Part shown: piece after piece, positions 1 through 6,333 of the stretch | Layout of the letters: each line of letters begins with the position of its first letter | Position numbering within the stretch: the stretch's first letter is position 1 | NCBI GenBank assembly: GCA_002293065.1 | Contig: DBCN01000139.1 | Coordinates: 1-8,073, forward strand | DNA from: Opitutia bacterium UBA957 | GTDB lineage: Bacteria; Verrucomicrobiota; Verrucomicrobiia; Opitutales; UBA953 | DNA: 8,073 bases | Direction of reading: 5' to 3' | Position numbers and translations under genes: made by a program | The notes under the pieces: model-generated | Database searches by the model: none | What the model was told of the DNA's origin: nothing | Seen by the model: the letters and a program-made list of their open reading frames with translations, nothing else

Positions 1-3000
1 GGCGTCTTGAACGTCGATCGCGGTGGTTCGTTCCTCATCAACACCCCCACCGATCTCTCTTGGACCGGCAGCCTGTCCGGCTCCGGCATCGTGACGAAGG
101 TTGGTGCGGGTACCTTGACGGTCATCGGTGGCGTCAACATGGCCGACCCTGTGCTGGGCGGTGGGCTCCTCGATATCCAGGCCGGCAAGGTTCATGGCTC
201 CAATCTCCCGGGCGTGTTCGGCCCGCCGGAAACGTTCGGCGTGGTGCAGCTCGCCGCGGGCACGACGTTCCGCGACACCGTCGCGAGCGCGACCGCCTCG
301 CAACTTGCCCTCAGCGCGCTGATCAACGTCAGCAGCACCGTTGGCTTTGCGGTTGGCCAGACCGTGAGCGGCACGGGCATCCAGCCCGGCACGAAGATCG
401 TCTCGCTGACCGATAACTCGATCACCCTTGATACGGTCACCACCGCGCTCACCACGGGCACGGTCAAAGTCGAAGAATCCTTCGGCGATTGGAACTTCCA
501 AGCCGGGACGCAGGCCGCCGCTGGCGCCACGTTTGGCGTCACCTCCACCGCCGGCCTCCAGGTCGGCACGCGCGTCTTCGACAACAGCATCACCGGTTAT
601 GCAGGTCTCCTCGGCACCATCGTCGCCATCGACGACCTCGCTTCGACGGTGACCTTGAGTGCGCCGACCACCACCGCCCTGAATGGCCCCTTGGCCTTCC
701 AGCTCGGTGACGTCCGTGGTGCCGGTAAGTTCGAAAAAGCCGGCGATGGCACGCTCACCTTAAACGTTCCCCTCTCGCTGACCGGAGCCGTCGAGGTCCT
801 CGGTGGCACCTTGGTGGTGAACACCGAGTCCGCCTTCCATAACGCTTCCTCCATCACCTTAGGTGCGGGCGCGACGCTGGATGTGTCGGGCTTCGACCAG
901 GACCTCGCCAACGTCACGAGCGATGCGGCCTCGACGCTCATCGGGACCAACTCGACCCTGACCCTGAAGGCCTCTGCGGGTGCGACCACGACCTACAGCG
1001 GTCGCATCACCGGTGCGCCGGACATCGTCTTCAACGAAATCCGTCCTTCCGGCAGCACGGCGGCGCTCGGTGCGCTCAACCTGCTCCGTCCGTCCACCTC
1101 CGCCAACGTCATCAATTCCATCGACGTCCAGTCGGGTAGCCTGATCGGCACCATCACTGGCTTCGGTGGCGCGACCCTCAATGTCGCCGCCGGCGCCAAG
1201 ATCGGTTTCAACAACGATGACCTCGCCGTGGCGGAAACCTTCACGGGTCCGGTGACGGGCGCGGGCACCATCCTGAAGACCGGTGCCGGCCAGATCACCC
1301 TCTCCAACGGTGGCGCCACGGCTTCGGCCTACGAAGTCTTGGGTGGTAAGCTCACCGTGCTGGACACGCGCGCCAACGGCGTCGGCAATGCGTCAATCGA
1401 CCTGATCAACGCCTCGATCGCCGCGGGTTCGACGCTCGAGGTTCGTTTGGACGGCTTCCGCGAGCGCAACCTGGGAGCCCAGATCGTGGGTCTCAGCCCA
1501 ACTTCGCAGGGCACGCTGGAAATCACGAACACGACGAACGATAACTCGAACGTCTATCTGACGGCGGGAGCCTCGTTGGCCGCCGTCACCTTGGGCGATG
1601 CCGTCACCCTTCATCAGAGCGGCCAGAACTCCATCGCCGGGGTCAATGGTTCCGCGGGCGCCGATTTGAACTTCGACACCGGTGGTGCCGTCACGATCAA
1701 TCAGGCCATCAACACGAGCTTCGTCGGGACGGTCGGTGGCGTCGCCTCGCAGCTCACCTTCGTCGGACCCGGCCGCGCCAGTTTCACGAACGCCGCGCTC
1801 GATGCGCAGCTGGGAGGCAATATTTCCTTGTCGGTCGGCTCCGGCTCGACCGCGGGTAACCTCGAGATCGATTCGCGCTTCAATAGTGCGACGGTCATCA
1901 CGCTCAACGCCGGCTCTTTGGCCGTCAACGTGGCCGCGGGCTCGCCGGCGACCTTCAGCACGTCGATCACCGGCGTGGCGGGCGCCGTCAAGTTCATCAA
2001 GACGGGTGCCGGCGAACTGAACGCCAACCTGGGCATCGTCGCGGACCCGATCTTCTCCGCTTATGAAATCGAGGCGGGCACGCTCTTGGTCACGCCGGTC
2101 GCCAACCAAATCCTGGGCGGTCGCAGTGTCTCGCTTAAGGGCGGTAGCCTGTCCATCCAGCAGGACGCCTCCGCCCCGACCTTGGGCACGTCCGGCTTCA
2201 CCACGACCAGCACCACGGGCATGTTGAACGTCCTCGGGGCCGCGTCCGGTCCGACGGGCATCCTCACCATCGATGGATCCTTCGCGGGTGGTTTGAGCCT
2301 GCAGTCCGGGGCGAAAGTCGTCCTCGGCACGACCGGCACCAACGCCATCGCGGTCAGCGGCGGCGTCACCGTCGGCGCGGGCAGCACCTTGTCCGGCCAA
2401 GCGGTCATCGGCTCCATGGCGGCCAACGCCAACTTCGTCAACAACGGCACCGTCGCCCCCGGCTACTCGCCCGGCATCGTCACCGTGAACGGCAACGTGA
2501 CCAATACGGGCGCCTTCGTGATGGAGCTTTCGGGTACGGAGGCCAATGGCACCTATAACGACCAAGTCCGCTTCACCGGCACGGCCGACCTCAACAATGG
2601 CGGCACGGGCACGATCACCTTGAAGCAGTACGACGCGAACCCGGCCGCCCCGGTCAACCCGGCCTTCGGCCGTCGCTTCGTCCTCTTCAAGGACACCGTT
2701 GGCGCGGGCGCGGCGAGCTTCACCTCGGTGATCCCAGCCTCCCAAATCACCTCGCAGGGCATCAGCCCCTTCCGCTACGTCCTCTCTTATCCGACGGATG
2801 CCAGTGGTCAGGCCGGCGAACTCGCCGCCTATGTGGTCCGCGCTCCGTCTGATTACGACGCCTTCCAGGCCCCGGCTTCGTTGCTGGCTTCGATCAAATC
2901 CATCACGCAGGTGGACTCGGTCCTGGTGAACAACGGTGTCGACACCCTGCTGGGCACCGCGGACGACGTTTACCGTTCCACGCCGGCTGCATCGTACAAC

Positions 3001-4017
3001 TCCGTCGGTGGCGGCTTGGCCATCCTCAGCGACGCTGGCCTCCAGGTCGCCCTGGATAACCTCACCCCGTATGGCGCCTCCGGCACCGTCACGGCGGCGG
3101 GCACGCTCTTCCAGCAGAACATCAACAACGCCGCGCGTCGTCTCGAGCTCCGTCGCTTCGACCGCGCTAGCCTGACGATCCTCTCGAATGAGTGGCACGT
3201 CGACACCATCGGCGGCAAGGCCACGGTGGGCGCCTCCGGCGAGCTCGAGAACAAGGCGACGACGTACGGCGTCACCGCTGGCTACACCTCGCAGGTCGGC
3301 GTCGATGGCGTTGCCGGTTACTCCCTCACGGCCCAGCACTTCTCGCTTTCCGGCGACTCGTCCACCAGCGCATCCGGTACCGGCTTCGCGGCCAATGCCT
3401 TCGTTGGCACGGTGGCGATGCGCGGCCAGCTCTCCTTGGATGCGGGTGTTTCCGTCGCCCGCCTGTCGTCGGAGATCACGCGCGATTCGGTCATCGGGTC
3501 CGGCAACACCAACACCTCGTCGCCGACCGCCACGACGTACGGCGTGTGGGGTCGCCTCGGCACCGTCATCGCCCTGAAGTCGGCCGACACCTTCATCACG
3601 CCCTTCATCGGGGTTCAGTATGCGTCGACCAAGTTGTCGAGCCTCGCGGAGTCCGGACAGGCCGACGCGATGTCCGTCTCCTCCGGCTCGGTCGCGCAAT
3701 CGTCGGCGCGTCTTGGAGCCGGGCTCCACCACATGTGGGAAGAGGGTCGCGGCGATTGGCGTTACCGTCTATCCATGGACCTCGGTTACGTGAAGCAGTT
3801 CTCGGGCGAGTTCAGCGACTTCACCTCCACGAACGCCACGGGCATCAATACGACCTACACCTCCAGCTTGCGCGTGAGCGCAGGCTCGGGGTTCTACGTC
3901 AGCCCGTCCCTGAACTTCGGCCCGGACGAGAATTCCACCTTCTCGATCGGCTTGTCCTATGAGCAGGGTAACGGCAACTCGATCGGCGTGAACGCGGGCT
4001 ACCGCAAGCGCTTCTAA
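1..4017 (+). CDS. Autotransporter with PATR repeats and C-terminal outer-membrane barrel (5' partial)
   Basis: This is a type V secretion protein: a beta-helical passenger that is exported and displayed at the cell surface by its own barrel. The frame is open from base 1 with no convincing start (the TTG at 7 lies mid-domain), so the signal peptide and N-terminal passenger are missing. Counting from the codon at 7 (1336 residues), four passenger repeats of the G-x-G-x-x-x-K-x-G-x-G-x-L type lie at about 22-61, 235-272, 416-453 and 657-695. A linker with APGYSPG is at 817-823. A pre-barrel segment (ALDNLTPYG, then an amphipathic stretch to about 1050) leads to a barrel of alternating beta-strands at about 1060-1336, ending in YRKRF with the C-terminal Phe expected for Bam recognition. 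I see no cysteine in the visible protein, as usual for autotransporters. It ends in TAA just before a strong terminator. The ligand or function cannot be read; no protease or other catalytic motif was recognised. Confidence 0.93.
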   Translation, partial: GVLNVDRGGSFLINTPTDLSWTGSLSGSGIVTKVGAGTLTVIGGVNMADPVLGGGLLDIQAGKVHGSNLPGVFGPPETFGVVQLAAGTTFRDTVASATASQLALSALINVSSTVGFAVGQTVSGTGIQPGTKIVSLTDNSITLDTVTTALTTGTVKVEESFGDWNFQAGTQAAAGATFGVTSTAGLQVGTRVFDNSITGYAGLLGTIVAIDDLASTVTLSAPTTTALNGPLAFQLGDVRGAGKFEKAGDGTLTLNVPLSLTGAVEVLGGTLVVNTESAFHNASSITLGAGATLDVSGFDQDLANVTSDAASTLIGTNSTLTLKASAGATTTYSGRITGAPDIVFNEIRPSGSTAALGALNLLRPSTSANVINSIDVQSGSLIGTITGFGGATLNVAAGAKIGFNNDDLAVAETFTGPVTGAGTILKTGAGQITLSNGGATASAYEVLGGKLTVLDTRANGVGNASIDLINASIAAGSTLEVRLDGFRERNLGAQIVGLSPTSQGTLEITNTTNDNSNVYLTAGASLAAVTLGDAVTLHQSGQNSIAGVNGSAGADLNFDTGGAVTINQAINTSFVGTVGGVASQLTFVGPGRASFTNAALDAQLGGNISLSVGSGSTAGNLEIDSRFNSATVITLNAGSLAVNVAAGSPATFSTSITGVAGAVKFIKTGAGELNANLGIVADPIFSAYEIEAGTLLVTPVANQILGGRSVSLKGGSLSIQQDASAPTLGTSGFTTTSTTGMLNVLGAASGPTGILTIDGSFAGGLSLQSGAKVVLGTTGTNAIAVSGGVTVGAGSTLSGQAVIGSMAANANFVNNGTVAPGYSPGIVTVNGNVTNTGAFVMELSGTEANGTYNDQVRFTGTADLNNGGTGTITLKQYDANPAAPVNPAFGRRFVLFKDTVGAGAASFTSVIPASQITSQGISPFRYVLSYPTDASGQAGELAAYVVRAPSDYDAFQAPASLLASIKSITQVDSVLVNNGVDTLLGTADDVYRSTPAASYNSVGGGLAILSDAGLQVALDNLTPYGASGTVTAAGTLFQQNINNAARRLELRRFDRASLTILSNEWHVDTIGGKATVGASGELENKATTYGVTAGYTSQVGVDGVAGYSLTAQHFSLSGDSSTSASGTGFAANAFVGTVAMRGQLSLDAGVSVARLSSEITRDSVIGSGNTNTSSPTATTYGVWGRLGTVIALKSADTFITPFIGVQYASTKLSSLAESGQADAMSVSSGSVAQSSARLGAGLHHMWEEGRGDWRYRLSMDLGYVKQFSGEFSDFTSTNATGINTTYTSSLRVSAGSGFYVSPSLNFGPDENSTFSIGLSYEQGNGNSIGVNAGYRKRF
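298..705 (+). repeat. Two diverged tandem domains inserted in the autotransporter passenger
   Basis: Two passenger segments of about 60 residues (about 98-157 and 170-233, counting from the codon at 7) share the same pattern: a small-residue run, a G-[FL]-x-V-G turn, a G-T-x-I-V-x-[IL] strand, then [IV]TL followed by a Thr-rich stretch ending in T-[AT]-L. The first has VGQTVSGTGIQPGTKIVSL, and the second has VGTRV with GTIVAID. Similar GMxVSGTGI-type modules are known from phage structural and other surface proteins. They sit between the first and second PATR repeats and look unlike the beta-helix around them. Their boundaries and domain status are inferred from reading the protein. Confidence 0.5.
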
Positions 4018-4044
4018 GAAATCGGCCAAAAACCTAGGAAATTG

Positions 4045-4074
4045 GGGGTGCGTCGTCCGACGCACCCCTTTTTT
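4045..4074 (+). terminator. Intrinsic terminator of the autotransporter gene
   Basis: An 11-bp perfect GC-rich stem (GGGGTGCGTCG, 4045-4055, with CGACGCACCCC, 4058-4068) is followed directly by six T residues (4069-4074). The nominal loop is only TC, so the top pair probably opens to give a four-base loop. It begins 28 bases after the autotransporter stop codon and isolates the downstream tRNA gene from read-through. The opposite strand has only AATTTCC after the stem, so termination of leftward transcription would be weak at best. Confidence 0.92.
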
Positions 4075-4091
4075 GTCTCTCGCCTAAAAAC

Positions 4092-4119
4092 TTGACCAAG
4101 GGGTGCCGGTCCGTAAGTT
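4092..4119 (+). promoter_or_regulatory. Possible tRNA-Glu promoter
   Basis: TTGACC (4092-4097) matches the -35 consensus in five of six bases. A poor -10 (TAAGTT, 4114-4119, three of six) follows after 16 bases. Transcription would start about 10 bases before the mature tRNA. The preceding terminator implies that the tRNA needs its own promoter, which supports the call, but the -10 is weak. Confidence 0.35.
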
Positions 4120-4136
4120 CCGACTCTCCACCGGAA

Positions 4137-4214
4137 GCCCCCTTCGTCTAGCCCGGTCCAGGACACCTCGTTTTCACTGAGGTAACTGGGGTTCGAATCC
4201 CCAAGGGGGCGCCA
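4137..4214 (+). tRNA. tRNA-Glu (anticodon UUC)
   Basis: The cloverleaf is complete. The acceptor stem is GCCCCCT (4137-4143) with AGGGGGC (4204-4210), followed by discriminator G and an encoded CCA (4212-4214). The anticodon stem CCTCG/TGAGG closes the seven-base loop TTTTCAC, giving anticodon TTC, which reads GAA and GAG. The T arm is TGGGG-TTCGAAT-CCCCA. The sequence follows bacterial tRNA-Glu closely, including TCGTCTAG after the acceptor stem and AGGACA before the anticodon stem. The D loop is two bases longer than in the E. coli homologue, for 78 bases in all. The convergent oxidoreductase stop codon lies 12 bases beyond the CCA. I see no integrase gene or repeated tRNA 3' end to suggest use as an attachment site. 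Confidence 0.97.
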
Positions 4215-4226
4215 AGGTGGAAGTCT

Positions 4227-5501
4227 TTAGCCGGCCGAGGTCTCAATGACCACGGTGCGGCCTTCTTTGCGGGAGGTTTCCGCCGCAAAGGCCATGAGGT
4301 GGCTTTGGATCGAGACCTCGAGGGAGGTGCGCATCGCGGAGGCATCGGCTCCGGTCAGTTCGGCATGGAGCGTGGCCATCAGCCCGGCGTCACCGCCGCC
4401 ATGCCCCGCATACCCGCCGGTGGGAGTCTCCACGGTGATCTTCTCCGCGGTCTGGTTCCAGCCGTGGGGGGTGAAGACCAAGTCGCAGCCGAGATGCTTC
4501 TTCACGAAAGCCCCGCCGCGCAGGACGCCTTTGGTGCCGAAGATCTCGAGGTGCCGACCTTCGTCAAAGGCCGTCATCGTAAAGGTCGCGGTCACTTCGC
4601 CCGTGAATTTCAGGGCGAGCACTTGATGGTCGACGACGTCGTTGTCGCAACGGAAGGCGCAACGTCCCCACGGGCTGGTGCGGAGCCACGTGAAGATCTC
4701 CTCGTCCGTGGCTTCCTGCGCGCGGTCATAGACCATGCCCAGCCAGCGGCGGCCTTCGGGCTGGGCGTAGCGGTGCGCGTCGTAAGGGCACTGGTTGGCC
4801 GCGGGGCAGCCATCGGTGCAGCGCGCGGGGGCGCCCGTGGGGGCATGGGCCGCGGTGAATTGCGTCAGTGCTCCATGCGAGGAAACCGCCAAACATGGCC
4901 GGTTGATGAGCCAGGCCAAGAGGTCCATGTCGTGGCAGCTCTTCGCCAGGATCATGGGTGATGCCTTGCTTTCGACGGACCAATGCCCGCGGACGAAGGA
5001 GTGCGCCTGGTGCCAGGGTTGGACGCCTTCGATGAAGTTGGCGGTCACGATTTCGCCGACGATGCCGCTGCGAAGCAGGCTTTCGACTTTGGCGTAGAAG
5101 GGTGTGTAGCGAAGGACATGGCAGACGACGACGCGGCGGCCGAGACGCCGGGCGGCGGCTTGGACGGCGAGGACGTCTTCGAGGCGATGGGCGACCGGCT
5201 TTTCCAGGAGCAGGTCGCAGCCGAGCTCCATGGCGCGGATGGCGTGCTCGCGGTGCTGGGCATCTTGCGTGCCGATGACGACCACATCCGCGGGCTTGCC
5301 GGCCGCAAACATGGCTTCGGCTGAACCGTAACCCTTGAAGTCCGTGGGGCGGTCGGATTTCCCGCGGATGAACTCGACCCGGCCAGCGACCGGGTCCGCC
5401 CCGGCGACGAGGGCGAAGCGGTCCGGCATCTCGGAGGCTATCCCCGCGTAGGTCCGGGCACGGGATCCACAACCACAGAAAGCCAGGGTAAGACGTCGCA
5501 T
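4227..5501 (-). CDS. Gfo/Idh/MocA family NAD(P)-dependent oxidoreductase with cysteine cluster
   Basis: This is a 424-residue cytoplasmic dehydrogenase-like protein of the sugar/inositol Gfo/Idh/MocA family. An N-terminal Rossmann fold begins at residue 4, with the glycine loop CGCGSRARTY (9-18). The family EKP motif, whose Lys is catalytic, is at 100-102, and the active-site segment SCHDMDLLAW is at 188-197. A cysteine cluster, C-x3-C-x5-C (C228, C232, C238, within TDGCPAANQCPY), is followed by C281 and C285 in GRCAFRCDNDVVDHQ. Family relatives in Verrucomicrobiota, Bacteroidota and Firmicutes carry both of these and the later HGGGDAGLM (367-374). The substrate is unknown, though relatives often sit in sugar-catabolism loci. 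I chose the ATG at 5501 over an in-frame TTG at 5516 because the Rossmann strand starts just after it. Neither start has a Shine-Dalgarno. It is divergent from the regulator and convergent with the tRNA. Confidence 0.9.
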   Translation of the reverse strand: MRRLTLAFCGCGSRARTYAGIASEMPDRFALVAGADPVAGRVEFIRGKSDRPTDFKGYGSAEAMFAAGKPADVVVIGTQDAQHREHAIRAMELGCDLLLEKPVAHRLEDVLAVQAAARRLGRRVVVCHVLRYTPFYAKVESLLRSGIVGEIVTANFIEGVQPWHQAHSFVRGHWSVESKASPMILAKSCHDMDLLAWLINRPCLAVSSHGALTQFTAAHAPTGAPARCTDGCPAANQCPYDAHRYAQPEGRRWLGMVYDRAQEATDEEIFTWLRTSPWGRCAFRCDNDVVDHQVLALKFTGEVTATFTMTAFDEGRHLEIFGTKGVLRGGAFVKKHLGCDLVFTPHGWNQTAEKITVETPTGGYAGHGGGDAGLMATLHAELTGADASAMRTSLEVSIQSHLMAFAAETSRKEGRTVVIETSAG

Positions 5502-5529
5502 GGGAGGCAGGCACAATTAAGTCTAGGGT

Positions 5530-5544
5530 CCTTGGGTGGCAAGG
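5530..5544. promoter_or_regulatory. Inverted repeat upstream of the oxidoreductase gene
   Basis: This is a perfect 5-bp inverted repeat with a 5-base centre: CCTTG (5530-5534), GGTGG, CAAGG (5540-5544). It ends 28 bases before the oxidoreductase ATG at 5501, where an operator or a short leader hairpin could act. No T-run follows on either strand, so it is not a terminator. Repeats of this size can occur by chance in GC-rich DNA. Confidence 0.3.
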
Positions 5545-5604
5545 TCGGGGAGGGGAGTGCCGTTGGGTGCTTTAACTCATTCTGGGAAATAGCCCTTGCG
5601 TATG

Positions 5605-5620
5605 TTCAAAAATTATTGAA
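5605..5620. promoter_or_regulatory. Palindromic candidate operator upstream of the GbsR/MarR-like gene
   Basis: TTCAAAAATTATTGAA is palindromic at 14 of 16 positions; the only mismatched pair is at the sixth and eleventh bases. The flanks extend it (ATG-TTCAA to the left, TTGAA-ACAT to the right) with one unmatched base. It lies 28 bases before the regulator ATG, in an AT-rich island within GC-rich DNA. A weak promoter (TTGCGT at 5596-5601 and AAACAT at 5619-5624, 17 bases apart) would be covered by it. Dimeric winged-helix regulators bind such sites, so autoregulation is plausible but inferred. Confidence 0.45.
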
Positions 5621-5648
5621 ACATCGCTGACATCCCTCACACGGCCTA

Positions 5649-6173
5649 ATGACCCCCCCCGCCGTCAAGCTAACCGCCCGTCGCAAGAGTCGGCCTTCCT
5701 TTGCCCCCCTGAGTGCGCATGAGGCCGAATTAGCCGTGTTTTTTGTGAGAATGGCGGGTATTTTAGGGGTACCTCGCTCGGTGGCGGAGATCTATGCGCT
5801 CCTCTACGCCTCCCCGGACGCGGTCGATTTCGACCAGGTTCAAGGGAGGCTTGGGATGAGTAAAGGCTCTGTCAGTCAAGGACTTAAGTTCCTCAGGGAC
5901 CACGGCATGATTCTCTCGGTCAAGGCACCGGGGTCTCGTCGGGAGCGCTGGCAGCCCACCCCATCTTTGGCTGCGTCTTTGGTCACCCTGCTCCGCAGTC
6001 AGGTCTTACCCGCCCTCGAGCAATCGAGTCCTAGCCTCGAACGAATCGTTGCCGGCGCCCAGGGCACGCAGGCCTCCCCTGAGGTCATCGAACGGCTCAC
6101 CCGGCTCCGTCGCTGGAACGCCCGCGCCCTCGAGCTTTTCCCGTTGATGCTCCCTCCTCCGAGGGACGCCTAA
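5649..6173 (+). CDS. GbsR/MarR-type winged-helix transcriptional regulator
   Basis: This is a 174-residue DNA-binding protein resembling the GbsR branch of the MarR superfamily. After a basic, disordered N-terminus (1-20), the segment at about 28-56 (FFVRMAGILGVPRSVAEIYALLY) has the family's helix with G-[IL]-x-R-S-x-x-[EQ]-I-Y. The helix-turn-helix follows at about 61-88, with recognition helix SKGSVSQGLKFLRDHG (71-86). The charged wing is at about 89-103. The C-terminal part (about 105-165) is helical and probably serves dimerisation. No effector pocket can be identified. The ATG at 5649 has no Shine-Dalgarno and is preceded by a palindromic candidate operator. It is divergent from the oxidoreductase and lies 160 bp upstream of the nucleotidyltransferase-gmd-fcl operon on the same strand, so either or both could be targets. 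Related regulators often sit beside polysaccharide genes in Verrucomicrobiota, which I recall but cannot verify here. Confidence 0.85.
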   Translation: MTPPAVKLTARRKSRPSFAPLSAHEAELAVFFVRMAGILGVPRSVAEIYALLYASPDAVDFDQVQGRLGMSKGSVSQGLKFLRDHGMILSVKAPGSRRERWQPTPSLAASLVTLLRSQVLPALEQSSPSLERIVAGAQGTQASPEVIERLTRLRRWNARALELFPLMLPPPRDA

Positions 6174-6178
6174 GTTTT

Positions 6179-6198
6179 TTGGCCGAACGCTCGGCCGA
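6179..6198. repeat. Hairpin following the regulator gene
   Basis: GGCCGA (6181-6186) and TCGGCC (6191-6196) form a 6-bp GC-rich stem around ACGC. A T-G wobble and a T-A pair extend it to 6179/6198. It begins about six bases after the regulator stop codon. Six T residues precede it on the + strand instead of following it, so it is not a standard intrinsic terminator in either direction. It may stabilise the transcript end or assist factor-dependent termination. Confidence 0.35.
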
Positions 6199-6210
6199 CA
6201 GTCGACTCCT

Positions 6211-6245
6211 CCCTCACGTGCGGCGACCAACGCCTTCACGTGCGG
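6211..6245. promoter_or_regulatory. Pair of 13-bp direct repeats spaced 22 bp apart
   Basis: Two copies of CCYTCACGTGCGG lie at 6211-6223 and 6233-6245, with 12 of 13 bases identical. Each contains the palindrome CACGTG. The 22-bp period is close to two helical turns, so bound proteins would sit on the same face of the DNA. The repeats end 55 bases before the TATAAT box of the downstream operon, a normal place for an activator, and lie outside any gene. The binding protein is unknown; the adjacent GbsR/MarR-like protein is one candidate. Confidence 0.5.
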
Positions 6246-6276
6246 TAGCCTGCCCGAGTCGCTCGTTTGCAGAAAA

Positions 6277-6306
6277 GCAGTTTAAAGACTGCCCATAGAG
6301 TATAAT
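6277..6306 (+). promoter_or_regulatory. Promoter of the nucleotidyltransferase-gmd-fcl operon
   Basis: A perfect TATAAT (6301-6306) lies 27 bases before the first ATG, predicting a leader of roughly 20 bases. No good -35 is present at the right spacing. Instead an imperfect palindrome, GCAGTTTAAAGACTGC (6277-6292; 5-bp arms GCAGT/ACTGC), covers that position. A strong -10 with a poor -35 is typical of activator-dependent promoters, which fits the direct repeats just upstream. Confidence 0.6.
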
Positions 6307-6333
6307 TTTTCCTATCCCCAACTAACTTCACGC

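Noticed and set aside
70..2091. Repeated Gly-rich segments as DNA repeats or a CRISPR-like array
   Set aside because: They are diverged protein repeats (PATR) within one open frame, irregularly spaced by about 180-240 codons and not conserved at the nucleotide level.
1393..3732. Long open frame (779 codons) on the minus strand opposite the autotransporter
   Set aside because: The translation is low-complexity, rich in Arg, Gly, Asp and Ala, with no recognisable domain. It is exactly opposite a well-supported coding frame with GC-rich third positions, which removes stop codons from the antisense frame.
3192..3962. 256-codon + strand frame inside the autotransporter barrel region
   Set aside because: It is Arg/His-rich out-of-frame translation of the barrel-coding segment. 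The in-frame barrel, with its terminal Phe, is clearly the real product.
4197..4214. tRNA-Glu 3' end as an integration site
   Set aside because: I saw no integrase, no second copy of the tRNA end in the window and no compositional break; the neighbouring genes look like ordinary chromosomal genes.
4148..4345. Short minus-strand frame containing LGIRTPVT
   Set aside because: GIRTPV is the well-known artefact of translating the T arm of a tRNA in antisense, here tRNA-Glu at 4137-4214. The rest overlaps the oxidoreductase gene in another frame.
5466..5501. Possible lipoprotein signal (MRRLTLAFC) at the oxidoreductase N-terminus
   Set aside because: The cysteine belongs to the glycine-rich nucleotide-binding loop of the Rossmann fold. 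The hydrophobic stretch is too short for a signal peptide, and LAFC is not a good lipobox.
5499..5516. TTG at 5516 as start of the oxidoreductase
   Set aside because: It would add only five residues before an in-frame ATG that lies directly before the Rossmann strand, and it has no better ribosome binding site.
6175..6198. T-run plus hairpin after the regulator as an intrinsic terminator
   Set aside because: The six T residues come before the stem on the + strand and would be A residues after it on the minus strand, so the order is wrong in both directions.
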